From: Telmatospirillum sp.
Lineage (GTDB): Bacteria; Pseudomonadota; Alphaproteobacteria; Rhodospirillales; Magnetospirillaceae
Assembly: GCA_009712185.1 (NCBI GenBank)
Contig: WASQ01000061.1
Span: forward strand, 1 to 46,644
Length of the DNA: 46,644 nt
Direction of reading: 5' to 3'
Shown here: one piece after another, positions 33,281-41,378 of the stretch
Numbering within the stretch: the stretch's first letter is position 1
Layout: each line of letters opens with the position of its first letter
The notes under the pieces: model-generated
Databases searched by the model: none
Told to the model about the DNA's origin: nothing
Seen by the model: the letters and a program-made list of their open reading frames with translations, nothing else
Made by a program: the position numbers and the translations under genes

Positions 33281-34051
33281 ATGTCCCGATGTTTCAGCAT
33301 TCTCGACATTCTTGAAAATCCCGAACATGACAGCCTGTTCCAGGGCTTCACGCTGCGGCGAATCGAGGAGCGCGGCATTGTCTGCGATGCGAACTCCACG
33401 GAGAATGACGTGTTCATCGTCCTGTCGGGCGAGCTCCGGGTTTATTTGTCCTATGAAGGGCGGGAATTCACGGTCTTCACTCTGGAACCGGAGGCGGTTT
33501 TCACGACTCACTCGAAAATGACGGTGGTCGCGAAAACCCACTCCGAAATTCTTGTCACCAGTCTGCGCGCCTTCACGCAGGCCATCTCCACCGTTCCGGG
33601 CCTCGCCGTACCGATCATCGCCAGCATGGGTCAAGGACTGGCCAACACCATCGGCATCATCGAGGGTCTGGTTTTCCGGGATGTCCGCCATCGACTGATC
33701 CAGTTTCTCCTCGATCTTGCCGGCGAACGGGGCCGGCGCATCCAGACCGGCGTCCTGGTGACGGTGGACTGCAATACCGAGGACATCGCCACGCTGATCG
33801 GGTCCAGCCGCCAATCGACGTCGCTGATCCTGAATGAGCTGATCAAGGCCGGCTATCTGCTCCGCGTCAATCGCAAACAATTCGTGATCCGCGACCCCGA
33901 CGCCCTGCGCGCCTTGACAGGCGCGGGCGATCTTCCCGCGCCGCCGAAATGGCACGAACGGCCGCAATCCGCCGGGGCACCGGATACCGGGCCGCCCCGG
34001 GAAAACCGCCCCTTGCGGAAAGCCGGCGGCCGGCAGAGGGTGATGCCTTAG
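33281..34051 (+). CDS. CooA-like heme/CO-sensing CRP-family transcription regulator
   Basis: A 256-residue CRP/FNR-family regulator that follows R. rubrum CooA over almost its whole length as I recall that sequence. The N-terminal cyclic-nucleotide-fold sensor contains LSGELRVYLSYEGREFTVF and FTTHSKM. His77, the CooA heme ligand, is at the identical position; Cys75, the other ferric ligand, is Thr, as in several CooA homologues. The HTH reads LIGSSRQSTSLILNELIKAGY, nearly the same recognition helix as CooA (SSRQTTS). A 35-residue Pro/Arg-rich tail is extra. The ATG at 33281 was chosen because upstream residues do not belong to the fold. It probably activates the two operators at 18325 and 18588. 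Confidence 0.8.
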   Translation: MSRCFSILDILENPEHDSLFQGFTLRRIEERGIVCDANSTENDVFIVLSGELRVYLSYEGREFTVFTLEPEAVFTTHSKMTVVAKTHSEILVTSLRAFTQAISTVPGLAVPIIASMGQGLANTIGIIEGLVFRDVRHRLIQFLLDLAGERGRRIQTGVLVTVDCNTEDIATLIGSSRQSTSLILNELIKAGYLLRVNRKQFVIRDPDALRALTGAGDLPAPPKWHERPQSAGAPDTGPPRENRPLRKAGGRQRVMP

Positions 34052-34072
34052 AGCGTGGCGCGACGTCATCGC

Positions 34073-34089
34073 ACCAGGCCCCTGGTTTT
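34073..34089 (+). terminator. Short terminator-like hairpin after the regulator gene
   Basis: ACCAG (34073-34077) and CTGGT (34082-34086) with a GCCC loop are followed by three more T (four in a row, 34086-34089). Small stem, short T-run; a weak intrinsic terminator for the plus-strand regulator. Confidence 0.45.
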
Positions 34090-34139
34090 CCAGTGGCCTT
34101 TCGCTCCGCGGAAGTCCGGCTCAACCGCCGCAAGGGGCT

Positions 34140-34173
34140 TGAGGGCCTGTACAGATTGATCAACAGGCCCTCA
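34140..34173. terminator. 11-base inverted repeat between convergent genes
   Basis: TGAGGGCCTGT (34140-34150) and ACAGGCCCTCA (34163-34173) pair perfectly around a 12-base loop. It lies between the convergent regulator and MetQ-like genes, so it may stop transcription from both sides, though neither side has a clear T-run. Confidence 0.5.
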
Positions 34174-34291
34174 GGACCAAGTCATGATATTCGGATCCGA
34201 TCGGCGCGGACGGATATCCGTCCTCAGGCCCGGCGCTGAGCCGGCCGTCTGCTCCCTCGCATCCTCCATACCTGTCAGGCGTTCGGAAGAG

Positions 34292-35101
34292 TCACCACGC
34301 CGGCAGGATCGCACCCTTGAACCGGCTTTCGAGAAACGCGGCGACGTCCGGCGACTGATAAGCGGCAACCAGGGTTTTCAAAGCGGGTTTGTCCTTGTCG
34401 GCGGCTTTCGCGGCGATAAAGTTTTCATAGGGATTGTTCTGCCGCGGTTCCTGGACCAGCGCGTCCTTGCGCGGATCCAGTCCCCCATCCATCGCGTGAT
34501 TGGTATTGATCACAGCGGCGTCGAGATCGGCAAGGGCGCGCGGAAGCAGGGCGGCATCCAGTTCGATGAGCTTGAATTTCTTCGGGTTGCCGGTCACGTC
34601 AACCAGCGACGGAGACAAGCCCTTTCCGGGCTGAAGGGTGATCAGACCGTTGGCCGCCAGCAGATTGAGGGCCCGCGCCCCATTGCTCGGATCGTTCGGG
34701 ATGCCGATCCGTCCGCCATTGGGAATCGCATCCATCGCCTTGATCTTCTTCGAGTACAGGGCAATGGGCTCAATGATGGTGGCTCCGATCGGGACGATGT
34801 GGTAGCCGTGCGCCGCCGTCTGAGAATCGAGATAGGGCTTGTGCTGGAACGCATTGGCGTCGATCTCTCCGTTTTCCAGCGCCTCGTTCGGCAGCACAAA
34901 ATCCGAAAAAACGACCAGCTCGACAGTCAACCCTTTGGTCGCCGCCACTTTCTTTGCCACCTCGGCGATCTCCTCCTCGGCCCCGGCCATAACGCCGAAT
35001 TTCACCTTTTCGGCAGCCTGAAGGGATGGCGCCGCCAGCGCGACCACCAGTCCTACGGCCAGTGCGAGACCGTGCAGCCACGATTTTCCTTGTCCGCTCA
35101 T
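34292..35101 (-). CDS. metQ: MetQ/NlpA-family ABC transporter substrate-binding protein
   Basis: A 269-residue periplasmic binding protein of the MetQ family. The signal peptide is LALAVGLVVALAAPSLQA, without a lipobox Cys, so it is soluble rather than a lipoprotein. Family signatures include FGVMAGAEEEIAE, FSDFVLPNEALENGEIDANAFQHKPYLD, GATIIEPIALYSKKIK and IGIPNDPSNGARALNLL. It likely binds methionine or a related amino acid. No metN or metI lies beside it, so the transporter is elsewhere or was separated. I looked for a SAM riboswitch upstream and saw none. Confidence 0.85.
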   Translation of the reverse strand: MSGQGKSWLHGLALAVGLVVALAAPSLQAAEKVKFGVMAGAEEEIAEVAKKVAATKGLTVELVVFSDFVLPNEALENGEIDANAFQHKPYLDSQTAAHGYHIVPIGATIIEPIALYSKKIKAMDAIPNGGRIGIPNDPSNGARALNLLAANGLITLQPGKGLSPSLVDVTGNPKKFKLIELDAALLPRALADLDAAVINTNHAMDGGLDPRKDALVQEPRQNNPYENFIAAKAADKDKPALKTLVAAYQSPDVAAFLESRFKGAILPAW

Positions 35102-35556
35102 CAGTTTTTTCCATTCAAGATATGTTGCTCACCCACGAGGACCGCCCCGTTTCCCGGGCTTCATATCGGCCTCCGCCGCGTCCCCGCACAACCTGAGGAG
35201 GGGCGGCCGGGCGCCATTTGACAGCCGCCGACATAACCTAACGCGTGGCGCCGGTCTTTTCTCATACTATTCTCAGGTTACATCAGCCAGTGCTGATCGG
35301 AACCGATCCGCGCAGCCCCCAGGCGCCCTTGAGCCAAGTTTCTCCGAAACCCTTGCCCCCGCCCGCTATCCACTCGCGGGCCCGGGGTGGGCCAGCCAAC
35401 CGGCAATGAGCAATCCTCGCCGCCGGTTGGTATTACATCCTTGGTCACGACACACTCCCTTTCGTAAAAGTAGACGCGGAGAACTTTTCATTGCGTACGG
35501 GTTGGCGTACCGTAAAATCAGGTCATAATCAGCGTTTTGCTCCGGACAACAAAGCG
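35102..35556. other. Divergent intergenic region, metQ / unknown gene
   Basis: There are 455 bases with no convincing gene. They contain the inverted repeat at 35396-35430 and, near 35490, a possible rightward promoter TTGCGT-N16-TAAAAT whose -35 box is poor. A short direct repeat GCGTAC occurs twice within that spacer. I found no known riboswitch. Confidence 0.4.
35396..35430. repeat. 9-base inverted repeat upstream of metQ
   Basis: CCAACCGGC (35396-35404) and GCCGGTTGG (35422-35430) pair perfectly around a 17-base loop, about 295 bases upstream of the metQ ATG. The function is unknown: operator or terminator remnant. Confidence 0.5.
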
Positions 35557-36363
35557 ATGACGGCGTCAAAAGGATCTCCCCGGACTTTCCGGAACGCGCT
35601 TTTTTTCTGCGCCGCCACACTGGCGTTTGCTCTTTCATGGGAAAGCGGTGCCGGACACTGTGTGGCGACCGCAACGGCCGCCGAGGCATCGCAGGGCAAT
35701 TCCGGCTCGGTCCCCGCGCCTCTCAGCGACACCCTGTCGCGCCCGCAAACCCACGACAATCCGGCCCACGACAATCCGGCGGACGCCAAACCGTTGTTGC
35801 GCGAGCTGTCTCCGATATCCGGGGGCGGCCCAGGCCCCTCGCCGGTATCGCCCCTTTCCCCGTCGGAGGAACCCGGCCGGAGTGACCCGGCAGGACTGGA
35901 TCTCGATCACACGCTTCCCGTCGCGCCGATGCCCGACGTCTTTTCCGTTTTGCGCAATGGCAAGAACTCGATCACCACGATCGATGCGATCGACGGCCTT
36001 GGCAACCCGGTCGGAATGGGGAATCGCGCCTTGTCGACCATCAATGAGATGGATCGGTCTCTCGATTCCTTTTCCGGTGGTTCGTCATCCCGGGGGCAAT
36101 CCGGCGGCGTCACGGCCTCCACCGACCGGGCGGACCATTCCGACCGTCGGCAGGACCGGACGAAGGAGCGCAAGGAGGGGCTGATCTGGCGTATTCTCGA
36201 CACTGCCGACGCCTGCCTGACCTTCGTGCGCGATAATCAGACGATGATCGTGGTGCTCGCATTGCTGGGCGCCTGCGTCGCTGCGGCGGCCAAACGGGCG
36301 AACCGCCCTGACCCGCAACGCCCGAGACGACGCCGCATCCGCCGCCGGACATCCTGGCAATAG
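35557..36363 (+). CDS. Hypothetical secreted protein with C-terminal membrane anchor
   Basis: A 268-residue protein I do not recognise. It has an N-terminal signal-like segment (ALFFCAATLAFALSW), a long Pro/Ser/Asp-rich disordered middle with a small duplicated NPAHDNPAD stretch, and one C-terminal membrane helix (MIVVLALLGACVAAAA) followed by a strongly basic tail (RPRRRRIRRR). This shape resembles a sorting-signal tail but there is no PEP motif before the helix. The ATG at 35557 is my choice because the signal follows it closely. The open frame and GC3-rich codons suggest a real gene, without support from neighbours. Confidence 0.5.
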   Translation: MTASKGSPRTFRNALFFCAATLAFALSWESGAGHCVATATAAEASQGNSGSVPAPLSDTLSRPQTHDNPAHDNPADAKPLLRELSPISGGGPGPSPVSPLSPSEEPGRSDPAGLDLDHTLPVAPMPDVFSVLRNGKNSITTIDAIDGLGNPVGMGNRALSTINEMDRSLDSFSGGSSSRGQSGGVTASTDRADHSDRRQDRTKERKEGLIWRILDTADACLTFVRDNQTMIVVLALLGACVAAAAKRANRPDPQRPRRRRIRRRTSWQ

Positions 36364-36432
36364 CGGCCGGCGGGCCCAACGCCAGCCCGCCCCCATCCCC
36401 CGGATGCGCGCCCCCCGTTCTTGCGGGCCGGC

Positions 36433-37167
36433 TCATTCCCTGGCCGCGTCGACCGACCGCAGGGCGATGAAAAAGGCGGCCGCGCCGAGGACAACCAGCA
36501 GGGCATAATCGGACGCGGCGGCGGCCCCTCCCAGGGCCTCCGCCCGGATGGCCCGTGCCGCGTGGGTAAGCGGGACGAGATCGAGAATCCTCTGGGACCA
36601 GCCGGGCAGCCTCTCCAGCGGAAAGAAGGTTCCGCCCAGGAAAGCCATGGGAGTGATCACGAAATTGGCGAGCAGCGCCTGATCGGCATGGGATTTCACA
36701 ACCATCGCCGACCAGACGGCGAGTGAGGCGAACACGAAGGCGTTGAGCACGACCGCCACCCAGAACAGCGGGCCGCAATGCATGGTGACCCCGAAGGCGG
36801 CACCGATGGCGACGATCAGGACGGTGGAGAGACCCGCCCGCGTTATGCCGGCCATCACCTCACCCGTGACAAAGGACAGATTGGTCAGCGGAGCCGCCTG
36901 AAACTCCTCAAAAATATGGGCATAAAACCGGGCGATATTGATCTCGCTCGACACTCCATAGGCCTGCGTCATGCTGCTCATGGCCACAAGGCCCGGGATC
37001 AGGAAATCGAGATAGCGCAGGCCTCCGACCGGCGATCCGGCGCCCAGAGCATAGCCGAAGGCAATGACATAGAGGACCGGCGACACCGACATGCCGAGAC
37101 AGACGCGCCAGAACCGGCGCCTCAGCAGAAGCATCTCGCGCAGATAGACGGCAAGCAGCGGGCGCAT
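36433..37167 (-). CDS. ABC-2 type transporter permease
   Basis: A 244-residue inner-membrane protein with about six hydrophobic segments, in the NodJ/ABC-2 exporter family. The central signature FVTGEVMAGITRAGLS and the late GGTFFPLERLPGWSQ loop are typical. It pairs with the ATPase gene just upstream: the ATPase TGA ends at 37170 and this ATG begins at 37167 with AAGG before it. The substrate is unknown; such pairs export polysaccharides, lipids or drugs. Confidence 0.85.
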   Translation of the reverse strand: MRPLLAVYLREMLLLRRRFWRVCLGMSVSPVLYVIAFGYALGAGSPVGGLRYLDFLIPGLVAMSSMTQAYGVSSEINIARFYAHIFEEFQAAPLTNLSFVTGEVMAGITRAGLSTVLIVAIGAAFGVTMHCGPLFWVAVVLNAFVFASLAVWSAMVVKSHADQALLANFVITPMAFLGGTFFPLERLPGWSQRILDLVPLTHAARAIRAEALGGAAAASDYALLVVLGAAAFFIALRSVDAARE

Positions 37168-37169
37168 CG

Positions 37170-38003
37170 TCAAACCTTCCGCCCGGTCATGGCGAGGAAC
37201 GCATCCTCAAGATTGACCCGGCGGATGGTGACGGAGCCATCCCGTCCCCGGATGCCATGATCGGCCTCGGCGCGCGTCGCGAAATATTCGGTCTCCATAT
37301 CCTCTTCCCCCAGCACGTCCACGGCCCAGGCGCCTACCCGGTTGATCAGATTGGCGGGACTGTCGATGACGACGATCCGCCCCTGATCGAGAAACGCCAC
37401 CCTCTCGGCCAGGAACTCCGCCTCCTCGATATGATGGGTCGTCAGGAAAATCGTCGTTCCGTCCTGACGGATGCGTTTGATCAAGGCCCAGATCCGCCGC
37501 CGGATCTGGGCGTCGAGCCCCGCCGTCGGCTCATCGAGAAACAGAATTGCCGGGCGATGCATCAATGCCCGCGCGATCATCACGCGGCGTTTCATCCCGC
37601 CCGACAATGTTCTCACGGTCTGGTCACGCCGATCGGCCAGTTCGACATAGGCCAGCACCTCGGCGATCCGGTCCTGCCGTTCCCCCCGCCGCATGTCGAA
37701 CAGGCGTCCATGGATGTCCAGGTTCTCGCCCACCGACAGATCGTTGTCGAGATTGGTCTGTTGCGGAACCAGTCCGGATCGCCGGCGCGCCGCCAGCGCG
37801 TCCGCTTCGATATCGCATCCGTCGAGAGAGGCGCGTCCGCCACTCCGTTTCGTCAGCCCGGTCAGGATCCGGATCGTGGTGGATTTGCCGGCCCCGTTGG
37901 GACCGAGATAGGCGAAAAGCTGTCCCTTTGGCACCGTCAGGCTGACCCCGTCCAGAGCCACCCGTTCCCCATAGGACTTTCTCAGGTCCTCGATGACGAT
38001 CAT
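37170..38003 (-). CDS. ABC transporter ATP-binding protein (NodI-like, ABC-2 exporter)
   Basis: A 277-residue ATPase with Walker A GPNGAGKSTT, Q-loop LVPQQTN, signature LSGGMKRR, Walker B LFLDEPTAGLD and the switch His in TTHHIEE. It is the motor for the adjacent permease. It is transcribed away from the cobalamin riboswitch and shares a 100-base control region with it. There is no sign that it is under B12 control, because the riboswitch faces the other way. Confidence 0.9.
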   Translation of the reverse strand: MIVIEDLRKSYGERVALDGVSLTVPKGQLFAYLGPNGAGKSTTIRILTGLTKRSGGRASLDGCDIEADALAARRRSGLVPQQTNLDNDLSVGENLDIHGRLFDMRRGERQDRIAEVLAYVELADRRDQTVRTLSGGMKRRVMIARALMHRPAILFLDEPTAGLDAQIRRRIWALIKRIRQDGTTIFLTTHHIEEAEFLAERVAFLDQGRIVVIDSPANLINRVGAWAVDVLGEEDMETEYFATRAEADHGIRGRDGSVTIRRVNLEDAFLAMTGRKV

Positions 38004-38103
38004 CGCCCTCCGATCCCCCTCAAACCACCGCCTCCCTCGTTCCCGCGCGTTTCCGCCCGCCGGACGGGTCCGGCCAATCCCACACCCTTACCCCGGTTTT
38101 ATC

Positions 38104-38133
38104 TTGACCGATAGAACGAGTTTTGAAACTAAT
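38104..38133 (+). promoter_or_regulatory. Possible promoter of the cobalamin operon
   Basis: TTGACC (38104-38109) and ACTAAT (38128-38133) are spaced by 18 bases and lie just before the riboswitch. The -35 is good, the -10 only 4/6. Confidence 0.35.
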
Positions 38134-38137
38134 CCTC

Positions 38138-38322
38138 CACACGCCGGTTCCCCGCTCACCCCGGGGAGGCAAGAGGGAACATGGAAGGCCGCTGACGGCC
38201 GGTCCATGGCTGCCCCCGCAACTGTGCGCGGCGAGCCCACGCGTCAACGTTGGACCACTGGATTTCCGGGAAGGTCGACGCGTCAGGGCCGGGACCCGCC
38301 AGCCAGGAGACCTGCCGGTGTC
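38138..38322 (+). ncRNA. Cobalamin riboswitch
   Basis: The conserved cores appear in order: GAGGCAAGAGGGAACATGG near 38165, CTGCCCCCGCAACTGT at 38210-38225, the B12-box CCACTG at 38254-38259, a GGGAAGGTCGACGCGTCAGG segment, and GCCAGCCAGGAGACCTGCC at about 38298-38316. It senses adenosylcobalamin or a related form and lowers expression of the corrin-ring genes directly downstream. The outer pairing helix is approximate, so the ends are uncertain by several bases. Confidence 0.93.
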
Positions 38323-38587
38323 GTCACCCAACCAATGGGCGGGGCGTCCATGTGGTGCGGTCATACGCAGCGGTGGCAGTTTCGATCGGTGCGAAAACGG
38401 CTGCCGGGATTTGATCTCCCACCGTTTCCAGGAGCACCGCGCGACGGCGGCCGGTTGGACCGGCGGCGCCCGCACCAGGCGGGTCCCGCGTCCCCCGAAT
38501 TCCGTTCCCGCTCCTGGATGTCGCGCCTTGCAAGGCGAGGATCCGCCGCCGTCATGGCGGGATCCGGCAGGGAGGTAAGGTGAGAAC
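38323..38587 (+). promoter_or_regulatory. Riboswitch expression platform with stacked palindromes
   Basis: This 265-base leader follows the riboswitch. It contains GCCGGT-TGG-ACCGGC (38450-38464), a perfect 14-base palindrome CGCCTTGCAAGGCG (38524-38537), and directly after it the hairpin GGATCCGCC / GGCGGGATCC (38539-38565). The ribosome site GGGAGG at 38570 begins 5 bases later. There is no T-run, so control is probably by masking the ribosome site rather than by intrinsic termination. Confidence 0.55.
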
Positions 38588-39475
38588 ATGACCAGAACCG
38601 GAGTGATGATCTGCGGCCACGGCAGCCCGGACCACGAAGCCATCGTCGAATTCCGGACACTGGCGGATCAGATCCGCGACGCGATGCCCGATGCCCTGGT
38701 CGAGAGCGGCTTTCTGGAATTCGCCCACCCGACCATCGCCGAAGGACTGGAAGCCCTTGCCAGACACGGGGCAGACCGGATCCTGGCGATACCCGGCATC
38801 CTGTTCGCAGCCGGCCATATCAAGAATGATCTGCCCTGGGAGGTGAACCGGTTCGCCGCCACCCATCCCGACATCGATATCCGGCTGGGCCGCGAGCTCG
38901 GGATCGACAACAGGCTTCTCGAGGCGGCGACGCAGAGGATCGAAGCCGCCTTGGGGCTGGCGGCGACCGCTGTCCCGCGCGACGAAACCCTGCTGATGGT
39001 GGTCGGGCGCGGATCGACCGATCCGGACGCGAACGGCAATGTGGCCAAAGTCGCCCGCCTCCTCTGGGAGACCATGGGCTTCGCCAAGACAGAACTGGCC
39101 TATTCCGGGGTCACGACGCCGCTGGTCGAAACCGCGCTCGCCAACGCGGCAAGGCAGGGCTTCAAACGGATCGTCGTTTTCCCCTATTTTCTCCTGACCG
39201 GCGTGCTGATCAAACGGATCGCCCGCTGGACCGCCGAGGCGGCGGAACGCCATCCCGCCATCGACTTCGTGATGGCCGACTATCTCGGACACCACCCCCT
39301 GGTCGTCCAGTCCTTCGTCGATCAGGTGCGCGAACTGGAGGAGACACAGCCGGCAATGAACTGTCAGCTCTGCAAATACCGGCATCAGATCCGTGGTCAC
39401 GAGGACGAGGTCGGGCAGCCGCAGGTCGCCCACCACCATCCCGAAGGTGAATGCCACTCCCACGGGCATCATTGA
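38588..39475 (+). CDS. cbiX: CbiX, sirohydrochlorin cobaltochelatase
   Basis: A 295-residue two-domain chelatase inserting cobalt into sirohydrochlorin, the step that defines early-cobalt (anaerobic-type) B12 synthesis. Metal-site features are ICGHGSPDHE in the first half and VVGRGSTDPD with FPYFLLTGVL in the second. The tail has CQLCKYRHQ and a His-rich end (HHHPEGECHSHGHH) that may store cobalt. GGGAGG precedes the ATG; the stop overlaps the next start (TGATG). It is the first gene after the riboswitch. Confidence 0.93.
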   Translation: MTRTGVMICGHGSPDHEAIVEFRTLADQIRDAMPDALVESGFLEFAHPTIAEGLEALARHGADRILAIPGILFAAGHIKNDLPWEVNRFAATHPDIDIRLGRELGIDNRLLEAATQRIEAALGLAATAVPRDETLLMVVGRGSTDPDANGNVAKVARLLWETMGFAKTELAYSGVTTPLVETALANAARQGFKRIVVFPYFLLTGVLIKRIARWTAEAAERHPAIDFVMADYLGHHPLVVQSFVDQVRELEETQPAMNCQLCKYRHQIRGHEDEVGQPQVAHHHPEGECHSHGHH

Positions 39476-40686
39476 TGACCGAAACGGCGCCCTGGCTGTT
39501 CGTGATCGGCATCGGCGAGGACGGCATTGCCGGTCTTTCCCCCGCCGCGCGCGCCATTCTCGCCGCCTCCGACGTCGTCGTTGGTGGCGAGCGTCACCTC
39601 GCCATGCTGGATGACCTCCCGGCCGAAAGGATTGTCTGGACAGCCCCCTTCTCCGCCAACCGCGACCGCCTCGCCGGAAATCGTGGCCGCAGGGTGGTGG
39701 TTCTGGCCAGCGGCGACCCCATGTGGTTCGGCATCGGATCCGTCCTGATCCGCTGGTTCGGAGCCACCGAGGTCCGGGTCGTCACACACCCGGGATCCTT
39801 TTCGCTGGCCGCCGCCGCCATGGGCTGGGCGGTGCAGGATTGCCGCTGCCTCACCATCCATGGGAGGCCGGCGGCCGCCCTGTCGCTCCACCTGTTTCCC
39901 GGGGCGCGTCTCCTGGTTCTGTCCGAAAACGCCTCCTCGCCCGCCGAGGTGGCGGACCTTTTGTCGGCTCAGGGTTTCGGCGGCAGCCATGTCACGGTCC
40001 TGGAGCATCTGGGGGGGACGGCTGAACGGCGTTTCGACGGCGCCGCCGCCGGCTGGCCGCATCCGGCCGGCGCCGATCTCAATGTCCTCGCCATCGAAGT
40101 GATCGCCAATCCCGGCTGGTCGCGCCGGCCGGCGGTTCCCGGACTTCCGGACGAGGCGTTCGACCATGACGGACAGATCACCAAGCGGGAAATCCGCGCC
40201 GTCACCCTGTCGGCGCTGGCGCCCTGGCCGGGTGCCCTGCTTTGGGACATCGGCGCCGGTTCGGGATCGATCGCGATCGAATGGATGCGCGCGGGGGGAC
40301 GCGCCTGCGCGCTGGAACAGGATTCCGCCCGCTGCGCCCGGATCGGGGTCAATGCGTTGACGCTGGGAGTGCCCGGCCTCGAGATCATCGAAGGACGCGC
40401 GCCCGACGCCCTCGCCTCCCTGCCGCCACGCCCCGACAGCGTGTTCGTGGGGGGCGGCGTCACCAGTCCCCAGGTCCTCGACCTGTGCTGGAGGGCGCTT
40501 TCTCCCGGCGGACGCCTTGTCGCCAACGCCGTCACGGCCGAGGCCGAGGCGGCGCTACTCGCCTGGCAGGCCCGCCAGGGCGGCGATCTGGTGCGGATCG
40601 CCGTGTCCCGCCTGGGACCGACCGGCCGTTTCCAATGCTGGCATCCCCTGATGCCGATCACCCAATACATCGGATGCAAATCATGA
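39475..40686 (+). CDS. cobL: CobL (CbiE-CbiT), precorrin-6Y C5,15-methyltransferase (decarboxylating)
   Basis: A 403-residue fusion. The N-terminal CbiE-type tetrapyrrole methylase has LFVIGIGEDGIAGL and VVLASGDPMWFGIG. The C-terminal CbiT-type domain has LLWDIGAGSGSIAIEWMR. It methylates C5 and C15 and removes the acetate side-chain carboxylate. Tight overlap with cbiX before and cobI after marks one operon. Confidence 0.93.
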   Translation: MTETAPWLFVIGIGEDGIAGLSPAARAILAASDVVVGGERHLAMLDDLPAERIVWTAPFSANRDRLAGNRGRRVVVLASGDPMWFGIGSVLIRWFGATEVRVVTHPGSFSLAAAAMGWAVQDCRCLTIHGRPAAALSLHLFPGARLLVLSENASSPAEVADLLSAQGFGGSHVTVLEHLGGTAERRFDGAAAGWPHPAGADLNVLAIEVIANPGWSRRPAVPGLPDEAFDHDGQITKREIRAVTLSALAPWPGALLWDIGAGSGSIAIEWMRAGGRACALEQDSARCARIGVNALTLGVPGLEIIEGRAPDALASLPPRPDSVFVGGGVTSPQVLDLCWRALSPGGRLVANAVTAEAEAALLAWQARQGGDLVRIAVSRLGPTGRFQCWHPLMPITQYIGCKS

Positions 40687-41378
40687 CAGGCACCCTTTAC
40701 GGCCTGGGCGTCGGGCCCGGCGATCCCGAGTTGCTGACCCTGAAGGCGGCGCGGCTGCTGGCCTCCGTCCCGGTGGTGGCCTTCCCGGAACCGATGAGCG
40801 GCGACAGCCTCGCCCGCCGGATCGCCAAGCCCCATTTCAGACCCGGTATCGAGGAGATCCCGCTCCGGATGTCCTGCGATCCGGCGCAGCGCGACGACGA
40901 CGGCTATGACCAGGGCGCCTCCATCGTCGCCGGTCATCTGGAGGCCGGCCGCGATGTCGCGGTGCTGTGCGAGGGGGACCCCTTTTTCTATGGCTCCTTC
41001 GCCTATCTGTTCGCGCGGCTCGGCGGACGGTTTCCGGTCAGCGTGGTGCCCGGTGTCGCCTCGGTGATGGCCTGCTCCGCCGCGCTGGACCACCCCCTGA
41101 CGGCGCGTGACGACGCCCTGGTCGTCATCCCCGCGCCCCGGCCCGAAGCGGACATCGAACGGCTGCTGGAGGCGGCGGAAGCCGCCGCCATCATGAAAAT
41201 CGGTCGCCATCTGCCCAAGGTCGTCGGCGTGTTGAACCGGCTGGGGCTTGCGGATTGCGCCCGCTATATCGAGCGCGCCGCCCAGCCGGGCCAGCGCATC
41301 CTGGCCATCGGCGAGGTCGAACGGGCTCCCTATTTCTCGATGATTCTGGTCCATAAAAGGGGAAAAGCGTGGATGTGA
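40683..41378 (+). CDS. cobI: CobI/CbiL, (cobalt-)precorrin-2 C20-methyltransferase
   Basis: A 231-residue SAM-dependent tetrapyrrole methylase: YGLGVGPGDPELLTLKA, CEGDPFFYGSFAYL and VPGVASVMACSAAL. It adds the C20 methyl group of the corrin ring. The frame is open far upstream within cobL, but the ATGA overlap at 40683 and the family start leave no doubt. Confidence 0.92.
   Translation: MTGTLYGLGVGPGDPELLTLKAARLLASVPVVAFPEPMSGDSLARRIAKPHFRPGIEEIPLRMSCDPAQRDDDGYDQGASIVAGHLEAGRDVAVLCEGDPFFYGSFAYLFARLGGRFPVSVVPGVASVMACSAALDHPLTARDDALVVIPAPRPEADIERLLEAAEAAAIMKIGRHLPKVVGVLNRLGLADCARYIERAAQPGQRILAIGEVERAPYFSMILVHKRGKAWM

Noticed and set aside
35102-35490. A SAM-responsive riboswitch upstream of the MetQ-like gene.
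   Set aside because: I found none of the conserved SAM-II or other SAM aptamer cores on the minus strand.
35557-36363. The protein as an exosortase (PEP-CTERM) target.
   Set aside because: The C-terminal helix and basic tail fit, but there is no Pro-Glu-Pro motif before the helix.
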